Source: Candidatus Zixiibacteriota bacterium (GTDB lineage Bacteria; Zixibacteria; MSB-5A5; WJJR01). Taken from it: a stretch of 5,920 bases of DNA. The notes under the pieces are model-generated. The model was not told the DNA's origin. It ran no database searches and saw only the letters and a list, made by a program, of their open reading frames with translations. Shown here one piece after another: positions 1 to 5,916 of this stretch. Within the stretch, counting starts at the first letter, position 1. Every line of letters begins with the position of its first letter. The stretch is from the NCBI GenBank assembly GCA_020058315.1, contig JAGVEK010000303.1:1-5920 (forward strand). The letters run 5' to 3'. Both the position numbers and the translations under genes were made by a program.

Positions 1-475
1 AATGGAGTGACACGAGACCGGCACACATGTCGATGATCATCATGGGAATGAAGAACGGCGACACGCGTCCCGGGCCCTGAGCGAGCAGCGCCCGGTGCTG
101 GGTTTCAAATGTCTCGATTCCACCGATACCGGAGCCAATCACCACGCCGCAACGTTCGCGATCGAGGGCGTCGAAGTTCAGAGCCGCGTGCTTGATCGCC
201 TCATGCGCGGCGCCAAGGGCCAGGAGTTCCGCGCGATCCATTCGCCGCGCTTCCTTCTTCTCGACCACCGCAAGGGGATCGAAATCCTTGACCTCGCAAG
301 CAATACGGGTGGGATACTGTGCGGTATCGAACCGGGTGATCAGCCCGGCACCGGAGCGTCCGGCGAGCAGTCCCTCCCAGAAAACCTCAACAGAGTTGCC
401 GATGGGAGTGATTGCCCCCATCCCTGTGACCACGATACGGTGCCGCGGACGACCGTTGTTGCGATAAAGCAGCAT
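1..475 (-). CDS. fabF: Beta-ketoacyl-ACP synthase II, N-terminal part (cut by left window edge)
   Basis: Condensing enzyme that elongates acyl-ACP by decarboxylative condensation with malonyl-ACP in cytosolic type II fatty acid synthesis. The visible 158 codons read as the N-terminal thiolase-fold half of KAS II: RIVVTGMGAITPIGNSVEVF (residues 13-32) is the family opening, followed by CGVVIGSGIGG (109-119) and SPFFIPMMIIDMCAG (139-153). The catalytic Cys (about residue 163 in E. coli FabF) and the two His lie beyond the left edge, so activity cannot be judged. The ATG at 473-475 is the first plausible start; it adds about ten residues before the conserved beta strand compared with E. coli FabF. 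No Shine-Dalgarno is seen close to it; an AGGGGA lies about 30 nt upstream. It is 55 nt downstream of acpP, the usual acpP-fabF order. FabB is the alternative, but the acpP linkage favours FabF. Confidence 0.95.
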   Translation of the reverse strand, partial: MLLYRNNGRPRHRIVVTGMGAITPIGNSVEVFWEGLLAGRSGAGLITRFDTAQYPTRIACEVKDFDPLAVVEKKEARRMDRAELLALGAAHEAIKHAALNFDALDRERCGVVIGSGIGGIETFETQHRALLAQGPGRVSPFFIPMMIIDMCAGLVSLH

Positions 476-530
476 ATTTACTGACGGGCCGTATCGGGCG
501 GACCGTTTCCCCTGCGCAAAGAGCGTCGCT

Positions 531-770
531 CTAACTGACGCCCTTTTTCTCGATATAGTCGATGGCCGATTTGACGGTGGAGATCTTCTCGGCGTCCTCA
601 TCCGGGATCTCGAGCCCGAATTCCTCCTCCAAAGCCATCACGAGTTCGACCGTATCGAGTGAATCGGCCCCCAAATCGTCAATGAACGATGCTTCATCCG
701 TGACCTGCTCCGCGTTCACACCCAATTGCTCCACGATGATTTTCTTGACACGTTCCGTTACTGACGACAT
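531..770 (-). CDS. acpP: Acyl carrier protein
   Basis: Small acidic carrier that holds the growing acyl chain on a 4'-phosphopantetheine arm and presents it to the Fab enzymes and PlsX. The 79-residue product has the usual ACP length. The prosthetic-group site is the DSL motif in DLGADSLDTVELVMALEEEF (residues 32-51), with Ser37 as the modified residue and the acidic recognition helix II directly after it. The N-terminal helix (SSVTERVKKIIVEQLGV) and IPDEDAEKISTV are also classic. The ATG at 768-770 is preceded at 777-784 by GGGGAGGG with a 6-nt spacer, the strongest ribosome site in the window, as expected for a very abundant protein. It sits between fabG and fabF. The 206-nt upstream spacer may carry its own promoter. 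A holo-ACP synthase is not visible here. Confidence 0.98.
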   Translation of the reverse strand: MSSVTERVKKIIVEQLGVNAEQVTDEASFIDDLGADSLDTVELVMALEEEFGLEIPDEDAEKISTVKSAIDYIEKKGVS

Positions 771-776
771 GGACTA

Positions 777-784
777 CCCTCCCC
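777..784 (-). promoter_or_regulatory. Strong ribosome binding site of acpP
   Basis: The minus strand reads GGGGAGGG, 6 nt before the acpP ATG. It has the best match and spacing among the Shine-Dalgarno sites of the cluster and fits high ACP output. Confidence 0.75.
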
Positions 785-835
785 TACCGAAAAAAGTGAA
801 TGAACGCCTCTGTCCCCGCCGCTGCGGGTTGACCG

Positions 836-864
836 AGTAAACCACAAAAGCGGTCCTGGAGCAA
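836..864 (-). promoter_or_regulatory. Weak candidate promoter for acpP(-fabF)
   Basis: On the minus strand TTGCTC (859-864) and TTTACT (836-841) are separated by 17 nt. Matches to the sigma-70 consensus are 3/6 and 4/6, so the call rests mostly on the spacing and on its position in the longest intergenic gap inside the cluster (206 nt). Just downstream, the leader would contain a small hairpin, CCCGC-AGCG-GCGGG (815-828). Many bacteria give acpP an extra promoter; that is family knowledge, not proof here. Confidence 0.3.
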
Positions 865-976
865 CTAAAATCAACATTCCTTTGTCGTTGTCCCCGAAGC
901 TCTTGTCACGGTTCAGATCGGGCCGGACAAGCTGCCGACCCGCTGTGAATCCGAAGACCTGACGTCCGCGATATCA

Positions 977-1735
977 TCAGGCCAGGACCATGCCACCGTC
1001 GACCCGAATCGTCTGACCAGTGATGTACGCTGCCTCCGGCGAGCAAAGGAAGGCGACGATCGCAGCCACGTCCTCGGGGGCGCCGAAACGTCCCAGCGGA
1101 ATGCGGCTTTGGTAATTGGTCTTGACCTCTTCGGGCAGAACCGCGGTCATACCGGTTTCAATGAAGCCCGGGGCGATCGCGTTGACCGTGACCTGCCGTG
1201 GCGCCAATTCCAGAGCGAGAGACTTCGTCAACCCGATCAGCCCGGCCTTGGCGGCGACGTAGTTGGCCTGACCAGCGTTGCCGATCTGGGCGACGACCGA
1301 GCTAATGTTGATGATCCTCCCCCAGTGAGCCTTCATCATCCCGCGCGCGCAACGTTTGGACATCAGGAAGGCTCCGGTCAGGTTGATGGACAGGACCTTC
1401 TGGAAGTCTTCGAGACTCATGCGGACAAGAAGCCCATCGCGGGTGATCCCGGCGTTGTTCACAAGAATCTCAATCGGCCCCCATTGTTCCTCGACCGTCT
1501 TTGCGATGGCCTCCGGTGCATCAGGATCGGCGTGATCGGCCTGGACCGGGAGAATAGTCACCCCCGCATTGCGAAGAGAATCGGTCTGGCGCTCCAGTGC
1601 ACCCTGATCGATATCTGTGATGACCAGGCGGTGACCGTCGCGGGCAAGACGCTCTGAGATTGCCGCGCCGATTCCTCTCGCCCCACCCGTGACAAGAGCA
1701 ATCCGGGAGACGGTGGGTTCGATTTTCACGGGCAT
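977..1735 (-). CDS. fabG: 3-oxoacyl-ACP reductase (short-chain dehydrogenase)
   Basis: NADPH-dependent reduction of 3-oxoacyl-ACP to 3-hydroxyacyl-ACP, the first reductive step of each elongation cycle; usually a cytosolic homotetramer. The 252-residue product has the Rossmann motif TGGARGIG (residues 16-23), NNAG (93-96), the structural Asn in SINLTG (118), and the catalytic Ser146, Tyr159 and Lys163 in YVAAK, with the same Ser-Tyr spacing of 13 as E. coli FabG. NAGITRDGLLVRM and VNAIAPGFIETGMT are FabG-type rather than generic SDR signatures. The start was chosen at the ATG at 1733-1735 because AAAGGA (1743-1748) lies 7 nt upstream. A longer in-frame ATG at 1751-1753 would add MRKDDY, but it has no ribosome site and would put that AAAGGA inside the gene. 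The gene follows fabD by 33 nt and is surely co-transcribed. Confidence 0.96.
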   Translation of the reverse strand: MPVKIEPTVSRIALVTGGARGIGAAISERLARDGHRLVITDIDQGALERQTDSLRNAGVTILPVQADHADPDAPEAIAKTVEEQWGPIEILVNNAGITRDGLLVRMSLEDFQKVLSINLTGAFLMSKRCARGMMKAHWGRIINISSVVAQIGNAGQANYVAAKAGLIGLTKSLALELAPRQVTVNAIAPGFIETGMTAVLPEEVKTNYQSRIPLGRFGAPEDVAAIVAFLCSPEAAYITGQTIRVDGGMVLA

Positions 1736-1742
1736 GTAATCG

Positions 1743-1748
1743 TCCTTT
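1743..1748 (-). promoter_or_regulatory. Ribosome binding site that decides the fabG start
   Basis: The minus strand AAAGGA lies 7 nt before the ATG at 1735. It supports the 252-residue form of FabG over the 258-residue reading from the ATG at 1753. Confidence 0.6.
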
Positions 1749-1768
1749 CGCATGAGATGAATCGATAC

Positions 1769-2716
1769 TCAGACCTGCGCAGCGGGTGTCGAATGGTCCC
1801 AGGCGCTTTCGAAATCGGCGACGGTGTCAAGTGATTCCAGGATCGCGTCCGTGAGGATGCCCTTGGCCAGACCGCACAAGACTTTCCTGGGGCCGAGCTC
1901 GATCGCGCGGGTGACATCCATATCGCGCATACACAGCATCGTCGGGTACCAGAGAACTGGCGCCGTCAACTGGTCTATCAGCCGGGCTTTGATCTCACCC
2001 GGATCGAGCGTGGGGCGTGCCGTGACATTGAGAATGACCGGCATCTGCGCTTGGTTGAACGACAGGCTGTCGAGAACCGGCGTGAGTTGTTCCGGCGCGG
2101 GCCTCATTAACGGTGAGTGGAAGGCGCCGCCCACGGCCAGTGCGATCACCCGTTTTGCGCCGGCTTCTAATGCAAGCGCCGAGGCTGCCTTCACGCCATT
2201 GAGCGATCCAGAAATGGCTATCTGATTTGCCGCATTGTAATTCGCCGCCACCACAACACCAGATGCGGAGGCATCGCGGCATATTCTGGTAACGGTATCG
2301 AAATCGAGGCCCAGCACTGCTGCCATTGTGCCGGGGTTCGATTCGCATGCATCCTGCATGAACCGCGCCCGATGTTTGACAGCTTTGAGACCGTCTTCAA
2401 AGGAAAGCACACCGCAGGCCACGAGCGCACTGTACTCGCCAAGTGAATGACCCGCCGCTGCATCGAAGGACAGTCCACGCTCGGCTGCCAGCCGGAACGC
2501 GATGCAGGAATGAATGAAGATGGCCGGCTGGGTGTTGGCGGTCAGAACGAGGAGGTCAGCAGGACCTTCAAAAGATAGACGCGCAATGTCAAAACCGAGG
2601 ACATCGTTGCTCAACGCGTACATCGACCGGGCCGTGGGAAAATGGTCGTAAAGATCGCGTCCCATGCCGACGTACTGGGAGGCTTGTCCGGGAAAAAGAA
2701 GGGCGGTCTTGGTCAT
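1769..2716 (-). CDS. fabD: Malonyl-CoA:ACP transacylase
   Basis: Moves the malonyl group from malonyl-CoA to ACP, supplying the extender for FabH and FabF. The 315-residue product matches the usual FabD length (about 310). LLFPGQASQYVGMG (residues 6-19) carries the oxyanion Gln in GQASQ, a common variant of GQGSQ. GHSLGEYSAL (89-98) holds the nucleophile Ser91. Arg116 in HRARFMQ aligns with the malonyl-carboxylate-binding Arg117 of E. coli. The catalytic His is His200 in GAFHSPLM (197-204). The C-terminal AIELGPRKVLCGLAKGI is also standard. The ATG at 2714-2716 has only a weak GGA ribosome site 6 nt upstream. It lies 85 nt after fabH, across a spacer with overlapping inverted repeats, and is followed closely by fabG. 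Nothing suggests a polyketide or trans-acyltransferase role. Confidence 0.97.
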   Translation of the reverse strand: MTKTALLFPGQASQYVGMGRDLYDHFPTARSMYALSNDVLGFDIARLSFEGPADLLVLTANTQPAIFIHSCIAFRLAAERGLSFDAAAGHSLGEYSALVACGVLSFEDGLKAVKHRARFMQDACESNPGTMAAVLGLDFDTVTRICRDASASGVVVAANYNAANQIAISGSLNGVKAASALALEAGAKRVIALAVGGAFHSPLMRPAPEQLTPVLDSLSFNQAQMPVILNVTARPTLDPGEIKARLIDQLTAPVLWYPTMLCMRDMDVTRAIELGPRKVLCGLAKGILTDAILESLDTVADFESAWDHSTPAAQV

Positions 2717-2739
2717 GGGGTGTCCAAATGATGAGGGAA

Positions 2740-2780
2740 GGGTGTACGGGACGTATGGGATCTATGCAATACACCCATAC
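2740..2780 (-). repeat. Two overlapping inverted repeats in the fabH-fabD spacer
   Basis: Reading the minus strand, GTATGGG (2780-2774) is perfectly complementary to CCCATAC (2759-2753), and the overlapping GGGTGTA (2776-2770) is perfectly complementary to TACACCC (2746-2740). The two upstream arms share their GGG, so in RNA only one stem can form at a time. As DNA, the half-sites of the first pair are 21 bp apart centre to centre, about two helical turns, which would also suit a dimeric regulator. There is no U-run, so a simple terminator is unlikely. The function is unknown. Confidence 0.5.
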
Positions 2781-2801
2781 AAGACCTGTCGCCGGAGCGC
2801 C

Positions 2802-3797
2802 CTACAAGCGATACAGAGCGGCGCCCCAAGTCAGTCCGCCGCCGAAAGCCACGGATAAAATGGTCGATCCGTCACGCACCACGCCGGTGCGACGAGCCTC
2901 GTCCAAGGCGATTGGAACCGACGCCGATGATGTGTTGCCGTACCTCTCGATGTTCACATAGACATGATTGGGATCGATTTGCAGCCGTTTGGTCAGCGCA
3001 TCGATGATCCGCAGATTCGCCTGATGCGGAATCACCATGTCGACCTGGTCGGAGGTCATTCCGGCGTCGGCGAGTACGCGCTCGGCGGCATCGGCCATCT
3101 CCCTGACGGCCAGCTTGAAGATTTCCCGGCCATCCATGTAAAGGAAGCGTCCGGGTGAATTGACCGTCTCGGCTGTCAGGGGATCACGAGATCCACCCAG
3201 GGGGATGTGGAGCAGGTCCTTGTATTGACCGTCACCGGATAGAAAGGTCGAGAGAATACCGCGGCCATTGTCGCCATCGGCTCCTCGTGAGACGACCACC
3301 GCGCCTGCGCCATCTCCGAAGAGAACACAGGTATTGCGGTCCTCATAATTTGTGATCGAAGTGAGATGTTCGACACCCACCACCAGGACATTGCGATACA
3401 TGCCTGAGACGATGAACGCGCGGGCAACCGACAGGCCATAGATGAATCCGGCGCAAGCGGCCACCAGATCCATGACCGCGGATCTGCCCGCGCCGAGCTT
3501 GGTTTGCACGATGGTCGCGGTGGAAGGCACACGATAATCGGGGGTCACGGTGGCGATGATGATTGCCTCGAGATCGGTGGGGGCAAGCTTCGCATCGTCC
3601 AGGGCAATCCTGGCTGCGCTGGTGGCCATGTCGGAATTGCCGAAACCGCCGGATCCATTGAGCACGTGACGCTCCCTGATTCCGGTTCGCGATACGATCC
3701 ATTCGTCGGAAGTGTCGACCATGCGCTCGAAATCGGCATTGGTCAGGACACGTTCCGGCGAGTAGCGTCCGGTTCCGCTGATGATCGCGTTGTACAT
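2802..3797 (-). CDS. fabH: Beta-ketoacyl-ACP synthase III
   Basis: Starts fatty acid synthesis by condensing acetyl-CoA or another acyl-CoA primer with malonyl-ACP; primer choice sets straight or branched chains and cannot be read safely from sequence. The 331-residue product has the full catalytic triad: Cys115 in DLVAACAGFIYGL (residues 110-122), His258 in IPHQAN (256-261) and Asn288 in YGNTSSAS (286-293). DEWIVSRTGIRERH near the N-terminus carries the CoA-binding Trp/Arg region, and LFGDGAGAVVV and SVAFGGGLTWGAAL are typical. The ATG at 3795-3797 has an excellent GGAGGA ribosome site at 3806-3811 that lies in the last codons of plsX. The genes are only 4 nt apart, so translation is probably coupled. 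It is followed by an 85-nt structured spacer and fabD. Confidence 0.97.
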   Translation of the reverse strand: MYNAIISGTGRYSPERVLTNADFERMVDTSDEWIVSRTGIRERHVLNGSGGFGNSDMATSAARIALDDAKLAPTDLEAIIIATVTPDYRVPSTATIVQTKLGAGRSAVMDLVAACAGFIYGLSVARAFIVSGMYRNVLVVGVEHLTSITNYEDRNTCVLFGDGAGAVVVSRGADGDNGRGILSTFLSGDGQYKDLLHIPLGGSRDPLTAETVNSPGRFLYMDGREIFKLAVREMADAAERVLADAGMTSDQVDMVIPHQANLRIIDALTKRLQIDPNHVYVNIERYGNTSSASVPIALDEARRTGVVRDGSTILSVAFGGGLTWGAALYRL

Positions 3798-3801
3798 GAT
3801 G

Positions 3802-4836
3802 CTATTCCTCCGACAGGGAGGGTGCGCTTTCGCTCAGAGCGTCAGCGATGTGCTCATTGATGTGATGGTCCACGCCTTTTTCCGCGGCCCAGATTGCACT
3901 CCTGATCGCCTTGGGTGACGAAGATCCGTGACAGACCGTGCAGACTCCATTCAGTCCGAGGAGCGGTGCCCCGCCATACTCGGCGTAGTCGAATGTCCGT
4001 CGCATGCGCCGCAGGAATGGCCCCATGAGGATGGCCCCCAAATGCGAGAATTTATTATTCGAGATCTGGCGGCGCACGGCGTTGGTCAGGAAGCCCTGGA
4101 GCGATTCGGCAAACTTCAACATGATGTTGCCGACGAAACCATCACAGACAACGACATCCGCCTTCCCTCGTAAGATGTCGCGTCCTTCGATGTTGCCGAT
4201 AAAATTGAGCTTGGATAACTGAAAGATCCGATGGGAGCTGATCGTCAGTTCGTTCCCTTTGGACGGTTCTTCGCCGATGGACAGAAGACCGACCTTGGGG
4301 GATTCGACTCCCATTACATCGCGCACGTAGACCGAACCCATGATCCCAAACTCGACCAGATTCTGAGGTTTGCAGACCGGGTTGGCACCGACGTCAACGA
4401 CCAACGTCCGTCCCTGTTCACTGGGAAACATGCAGGCGATCGCCGGACGCGAGACACCGGGAAGACGTCCCAAGTTGGCCAAACCGGCGGCCATGAATGC
4501 GCCGGTGTTGCCGGTCGAAACGACCGCGCTGCCTCTGCCCTCTTTGTGCAACCGCATCGCGATGCTGATCGAGCTGTCCTTCTTGCGCATCCCGTCGGTG
4601 GCGGGATCTTCCATGCGGACCACCTCGGAAGCATGGACAATCTCGATATGCTGGCCGTTGCCGTTGAGACGGTGCTTATGGAGCTGGGCGCGAATCTCGG
4701 ATTCGTCACCGACCAGTATGATCTTCAGCGGGTAAGAGGCTTCATTGATCGCCTGAACCGCCCCGGCGACACAGACCGAGGGACCATGGTCGCCGCCCAT
4801 CGCATCCAGAATTACAGTCTTAATTGTCTCAGTCAT
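3802..4836 (-). CDS. plsX: Phosphate acyltransferase PlsX (acyl-ACP:phosphate)
   Basis: Converts acyl-ACP and phosphate to acyl-phosphate, the donor used by PlsY to acylate glycerol-3-phosphate; it is a peripheral membrane enzyme linking fatty acid synthesis to phospholipid synthesis. The 344-residue product carries the family motifs in order: LDAMGGDHGP (residues 10-19), EDPATDGMRKKDSSI, VVSTGNTGAFMAAG, LVVDVGAN, GLLSIGEEPSKGNEL, FIGNIEGRDI, VVVCDGFVGNIMLK, and EYGGAPLLGLNG with CHGSS. Length is normal for PlsX. The ATG at 4834-4836 is the first start after an in-frame TGA at 4840-4842. It lacks a clear ribosome site of its own, and a three-codon mini-ORF ends just before it. It lies 68 nt after rpmF and 4 nt before fabH, the conserved rpmF-plsX-fabH order. 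The C-terminal tail (SESAPSLSEE) is acidic and not conserved in the family. Confidence 0.97.
   Translation of the reverse strand: MTETIKTVILDAMGGDHGPSVCVAGAVQAINEASYPLKIILVGDESEIRAQLHKHRLNGNGQHIEIVHASEVVRMEDPATDGMRKKDSSISIAMRLHKEGRGSAVVSTGNTGAFMAAGLANLGRLPGVSRPAIACMFPSEQGRTLVVDVGANPVCKPQNLVEFGIMGSVYVRDVMGVESPKVGLLSIGEEPSKGNELTISSHRIFQLSKLNFIGNIEGRDILRGKADVVVCDGFVGNIMLKFAESLQGFLTNAVRRQISNNKFSHLGAILMGPFLRRMRRTFDYAEYGGAPLLGLNGVCTVCHGSSSPKAIRSAIWAAEKGVDHHINEHIADALSESAPSLSEE
3806..3811 (-). promoter_or_regulatory. Ribosome binding site of fabH inside the plsX 3' end
   Basis: The minus strand GGAGGA lies 8 nt before the fabH ATG and is read as part of the final Glu codons of plsX. Ribosomes finishing plsX would pass directly over it, a common coupling arrangement. 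Confidence 0.7.
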
Positions 4837-4839
4837 CGC

Positions 4840-4851
4840 TCAGGCAATCAT
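4840..4851 (-). other. Possible three-codon leader ORF (M-I-A-stop) before plsX
   Basis: The minus strand reads ATG ATT GCC TGA, then GCG, then the plsX ATG, all in one frame. AAGG touches the mini-ORF ATG and a GGAG lies 9 nt upstream, while plsX itself has no good ribosome site. Ribosomes stopping at the TGA could re-initiate 3 nt later. A chance arrangement is quite possible; no family precedent is known to me. Confidence 0.25.
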
Positions 4852-4904
4852 CCTTGCAGTCTCCACAATCGTCTCCGGCTCGTGGTTCCCGCAGACAAAT
4901 GCGA

Positions 4905-5087
4905 TCAACTCGCCTTGGGTGTAATCACTTCCCGGTCGCGATAGAACCCGCAATGCGGGCACACGTGATGCGGGAGCTTCATGCTGTGGCAGTGCGGACA
5001 TTCGGCCAGACTCGGTGCCGTCAGTTTCCAGTGTGTGCGTCTCTTGGCGCCTCGCGTGTGAGAATGTCGTCTTTTCGGCAGTGGCAT
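4905..5087 (-). CDS. rpmF: 50S ribosomal protein L32 (bL32)
   Basis: Small basic protein of the large ribosomal subunit. The 60-residue product has the usual L32 size and layout: MPLPKRRHSHTRGAKRRTHW is the rRNA-binding, Arg/Lys-rich N-terminus, and two CPHC pairs (residues 30-33 and 43-46, in ECPHC and VCPHCGFY) form the zinc ribbon found in zinc-type L32. The ATG at 5085-5087 has AAGGA at 5096-5100 with an 8-nt spacer. A near-consensus promoter at 5105-5132 lies directly upstream, so L32 and the fab genes behind it may be transcribed independently of yceD. The yceD-rpmF-plsX linkage is classic. Confidence 0.97.
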   Translation of the reverse strand: MPLPKRRHSHTRGAKRRTHWKLTAPSLAECPHCHSMKLPHHVCPHCGFYRDREVITPKAS

Positions 5088-5104
5088 GGTAACCGTCCTT
5101 CCGG

Positions 5105-5132
5105 ATTATACACTGATCAAGGGTGGGTGCAA
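5105..5132 (-). promoter_or_regulatory. Sigma-70-type promoter for rpmF-plsX-fab genes
   Basis: The minus strand has TTGCAC (5127-5132), a 16-nt spacer and a perfect TATAAT (5105-5110). It lies in the 63-nt gap between the yceD stop and rpmF. The predicted start near 5098 leaves a leader of only about 11 nt before the rpmF ATG, with the transcript beginning within the AAGGA ribosome site. The -35 box matches 4 of 6 consensus bases. Confidence 0.6.
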
Positions 5133-5150
5133 GGCAAGACTCATCGGTCT

Positions 5151-5681
5151 TCAGACATCACCGATGTGCTTGCCGGACAGCAGATCCTTCAGTTGCACCA
5201 GCGGGCTGTCATTTTTCGGCTGTTCGCATCCACATTGTTTCACATTCAGGTTTTGTCCGCACTTCCGGCAAAGCCCCCGGCAGTCTTCGTCACACAAGGG
5301 GTTTTCCGGGACGGTCAGGAGAATTATCTCGCGGATCATGCCATTGAGATCCCAGACCGGCTCGTTGCTTGGCAGAAAAAGATAGTCCGGATCACCCGTG
5401 TCTTCGCTGATCTGGGCGGTGGGTACCAGTTTGCCGATCCGGCGGAATTCCTCCTCTACGACCACTTCGAACTCGTCCAAGCACCGGACACACGTCGACA
5501 TCGCCCTGGCGGCCAGACGGCCTTCGACGATGGCCTCATCGTCTGTCTTATGAACGGTCACCGTCACCTTGACCTCGTCGTCAAAACGACTCATGTCGCT
5601 GGAAAGTTCCAGTGACTCAGGCGTTTCCACGAAATCGGTAACAGTCGTACCGTCCGGCCATGTCGCAAAATCAATCTTCAT
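5151..5681 (-). CDS. yceD: YceD/DUF177 family protein (23S rRNA accumulation)
   Basis: DUF177 proteins are almost always encoded next to rpmF; in E. coli YceD is needed for normal 23S rRNA levels, but the biochemical role is not settled. The 176-residue product has the family layout: an N-terminal beta-rich part starting MKIDF, a first Cys pair in STCVRCLDEFEVVVEEEF (Cys64, Cys67), an acidic middle, and the C-terminal signature PLCDEDCRGLCRKCGQNL (about residues 128-145) followed by CGC, in all eight Cys that may bind metal. The start was chosen at the ATG at 5679-5681 because members commonly begin MKI. A GTG at 5688-5690 would add three residues, but it abuts the -10 box of the promoter at 5691-5718, so a transcript from there would start downstream of it. 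It is the first gene of the cluster in the window. Confidence 0.92.
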   Translation of the reverse strand: MKIDFATWPDGTTVTDFVETPESLELSSDMSRFDDEVKVTVTVHKTDDEAIVEGRLAARAMSTCVRCLDEFEVVVEEEFRRIGKLVPTAQISEDTGDPDYLFLPSNEPVWDLNGMIREIILLTVPENPLCDEDCRGLCRKCGQNLNVKQCGCEQPKNDSPLVQLKDLLSGKHIGDV

Positions 5682-5690
5682 GGCCGCCAC

Positions 5691-5718
5691 AACCTACGCG
5701 CAAACGGGGTAATGTCAA
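5691..5718 (-). promoter_or_regulatory. Promoter of yceD; transcript likely leaderless or nearly so
   Basis: The minus strand has a perfect TTGACA (5713-5718), a 16-nt spacer and TAGGTT (5691-5696), a -10 form frequent in GC-rich bacteria and of the TANNNT type seen at leaderless genes. The predicted start falls near 5684, about 3 nt before the yceD ATG, leaving no room for a ribosome binding site. It is probably the main promoter at the head of the cluster. Confidence 0.6.
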
Positions 5719-5782
5719 GGGGAATGTGGGGTTGGGGGGCTGTGCGTGAATGGCATCATCAGGGGAGTGAGGCGGAACGGAC

Positions 5783-5825
5783 AGCAGATGCTTCGTCCCG
5801 CCACGGCGGGCTCCTCAGCATGACA
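5783..5825. repeat. Palindromic, probably dispersed intergenic repeat (REP-like)
   Basis: The core is CCCGCC-AC-GGCGGG (5797-5810), nested inside the outer arms ATGCT (5788-5792) and AGCAT (5817-5821), then GACA. The pattern of GATGCTTCG, GC-rich palindrome, CTCAGCATGACA resembles a short repeat type scattered between genes in many bacterial genomes, including uncultivated phyla. Copy number cannot be seen from one window; only one copy is present here. Confidence 0.5.
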
Positions 5826-5826
5826 G

Positions 5827-5916
5827 GGGGCCGGTGGTGCGCAGGCGTGGCCCCGGTGTATGCAAAGATCAGGTTCCGAGGCCCAGGCAACGGGAATGCG
5901 ACATTCATGGGCTCTC
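5827..5916. repeat. Two further inverted repeats in the non-coding right end
   Basis: GGGGCC (5827-5832) and GGCCCC (5849-5854) form a 6-bp stem with a 16-nt loop. Further right, GAG-GCCCA (5878-5885) faces TGGGC-t-CTC (5908-5916), with GAATG-CGA-CATTC (5894-5906) nested inside. With the element at 5783-5825 this gives three adjacent hairpins and no convincing gene. There is no T-run that would make any of them a normal terminator. Confidence 0.35.

Noticed and set aside
484..506. Short inverted repeat ACGG/CCGT in the acpP-fabF gap as a terminator
   Set aside because: Only the outer four bases pair cleanly and there is no T-run after it; acpP and fabF are normally co-transcribed.
1109..1657. 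182-codon open frame on the plus strand inside fabG
   Set aside because: It is fully antisense to the FabG catalytic core and has no domain signature, so it is a shadow frame.
4231..4944. 237-codon open frame on the plus strand
   Set aside because: It is antisense to plsX and runs past its start into the rpmF spacer. plsX has every family motif, and the plus-strand product shows no recognisable domain; long antisense frames are expected in GC-rich coding DNA.
4824..5615. 263-codon open frame on the plus strand
   Set aside because: It lies antisense to rpmF and yceD and crosses both promoters. Its product is low in recognisable motifs, while both minus-strand genes are well supported.
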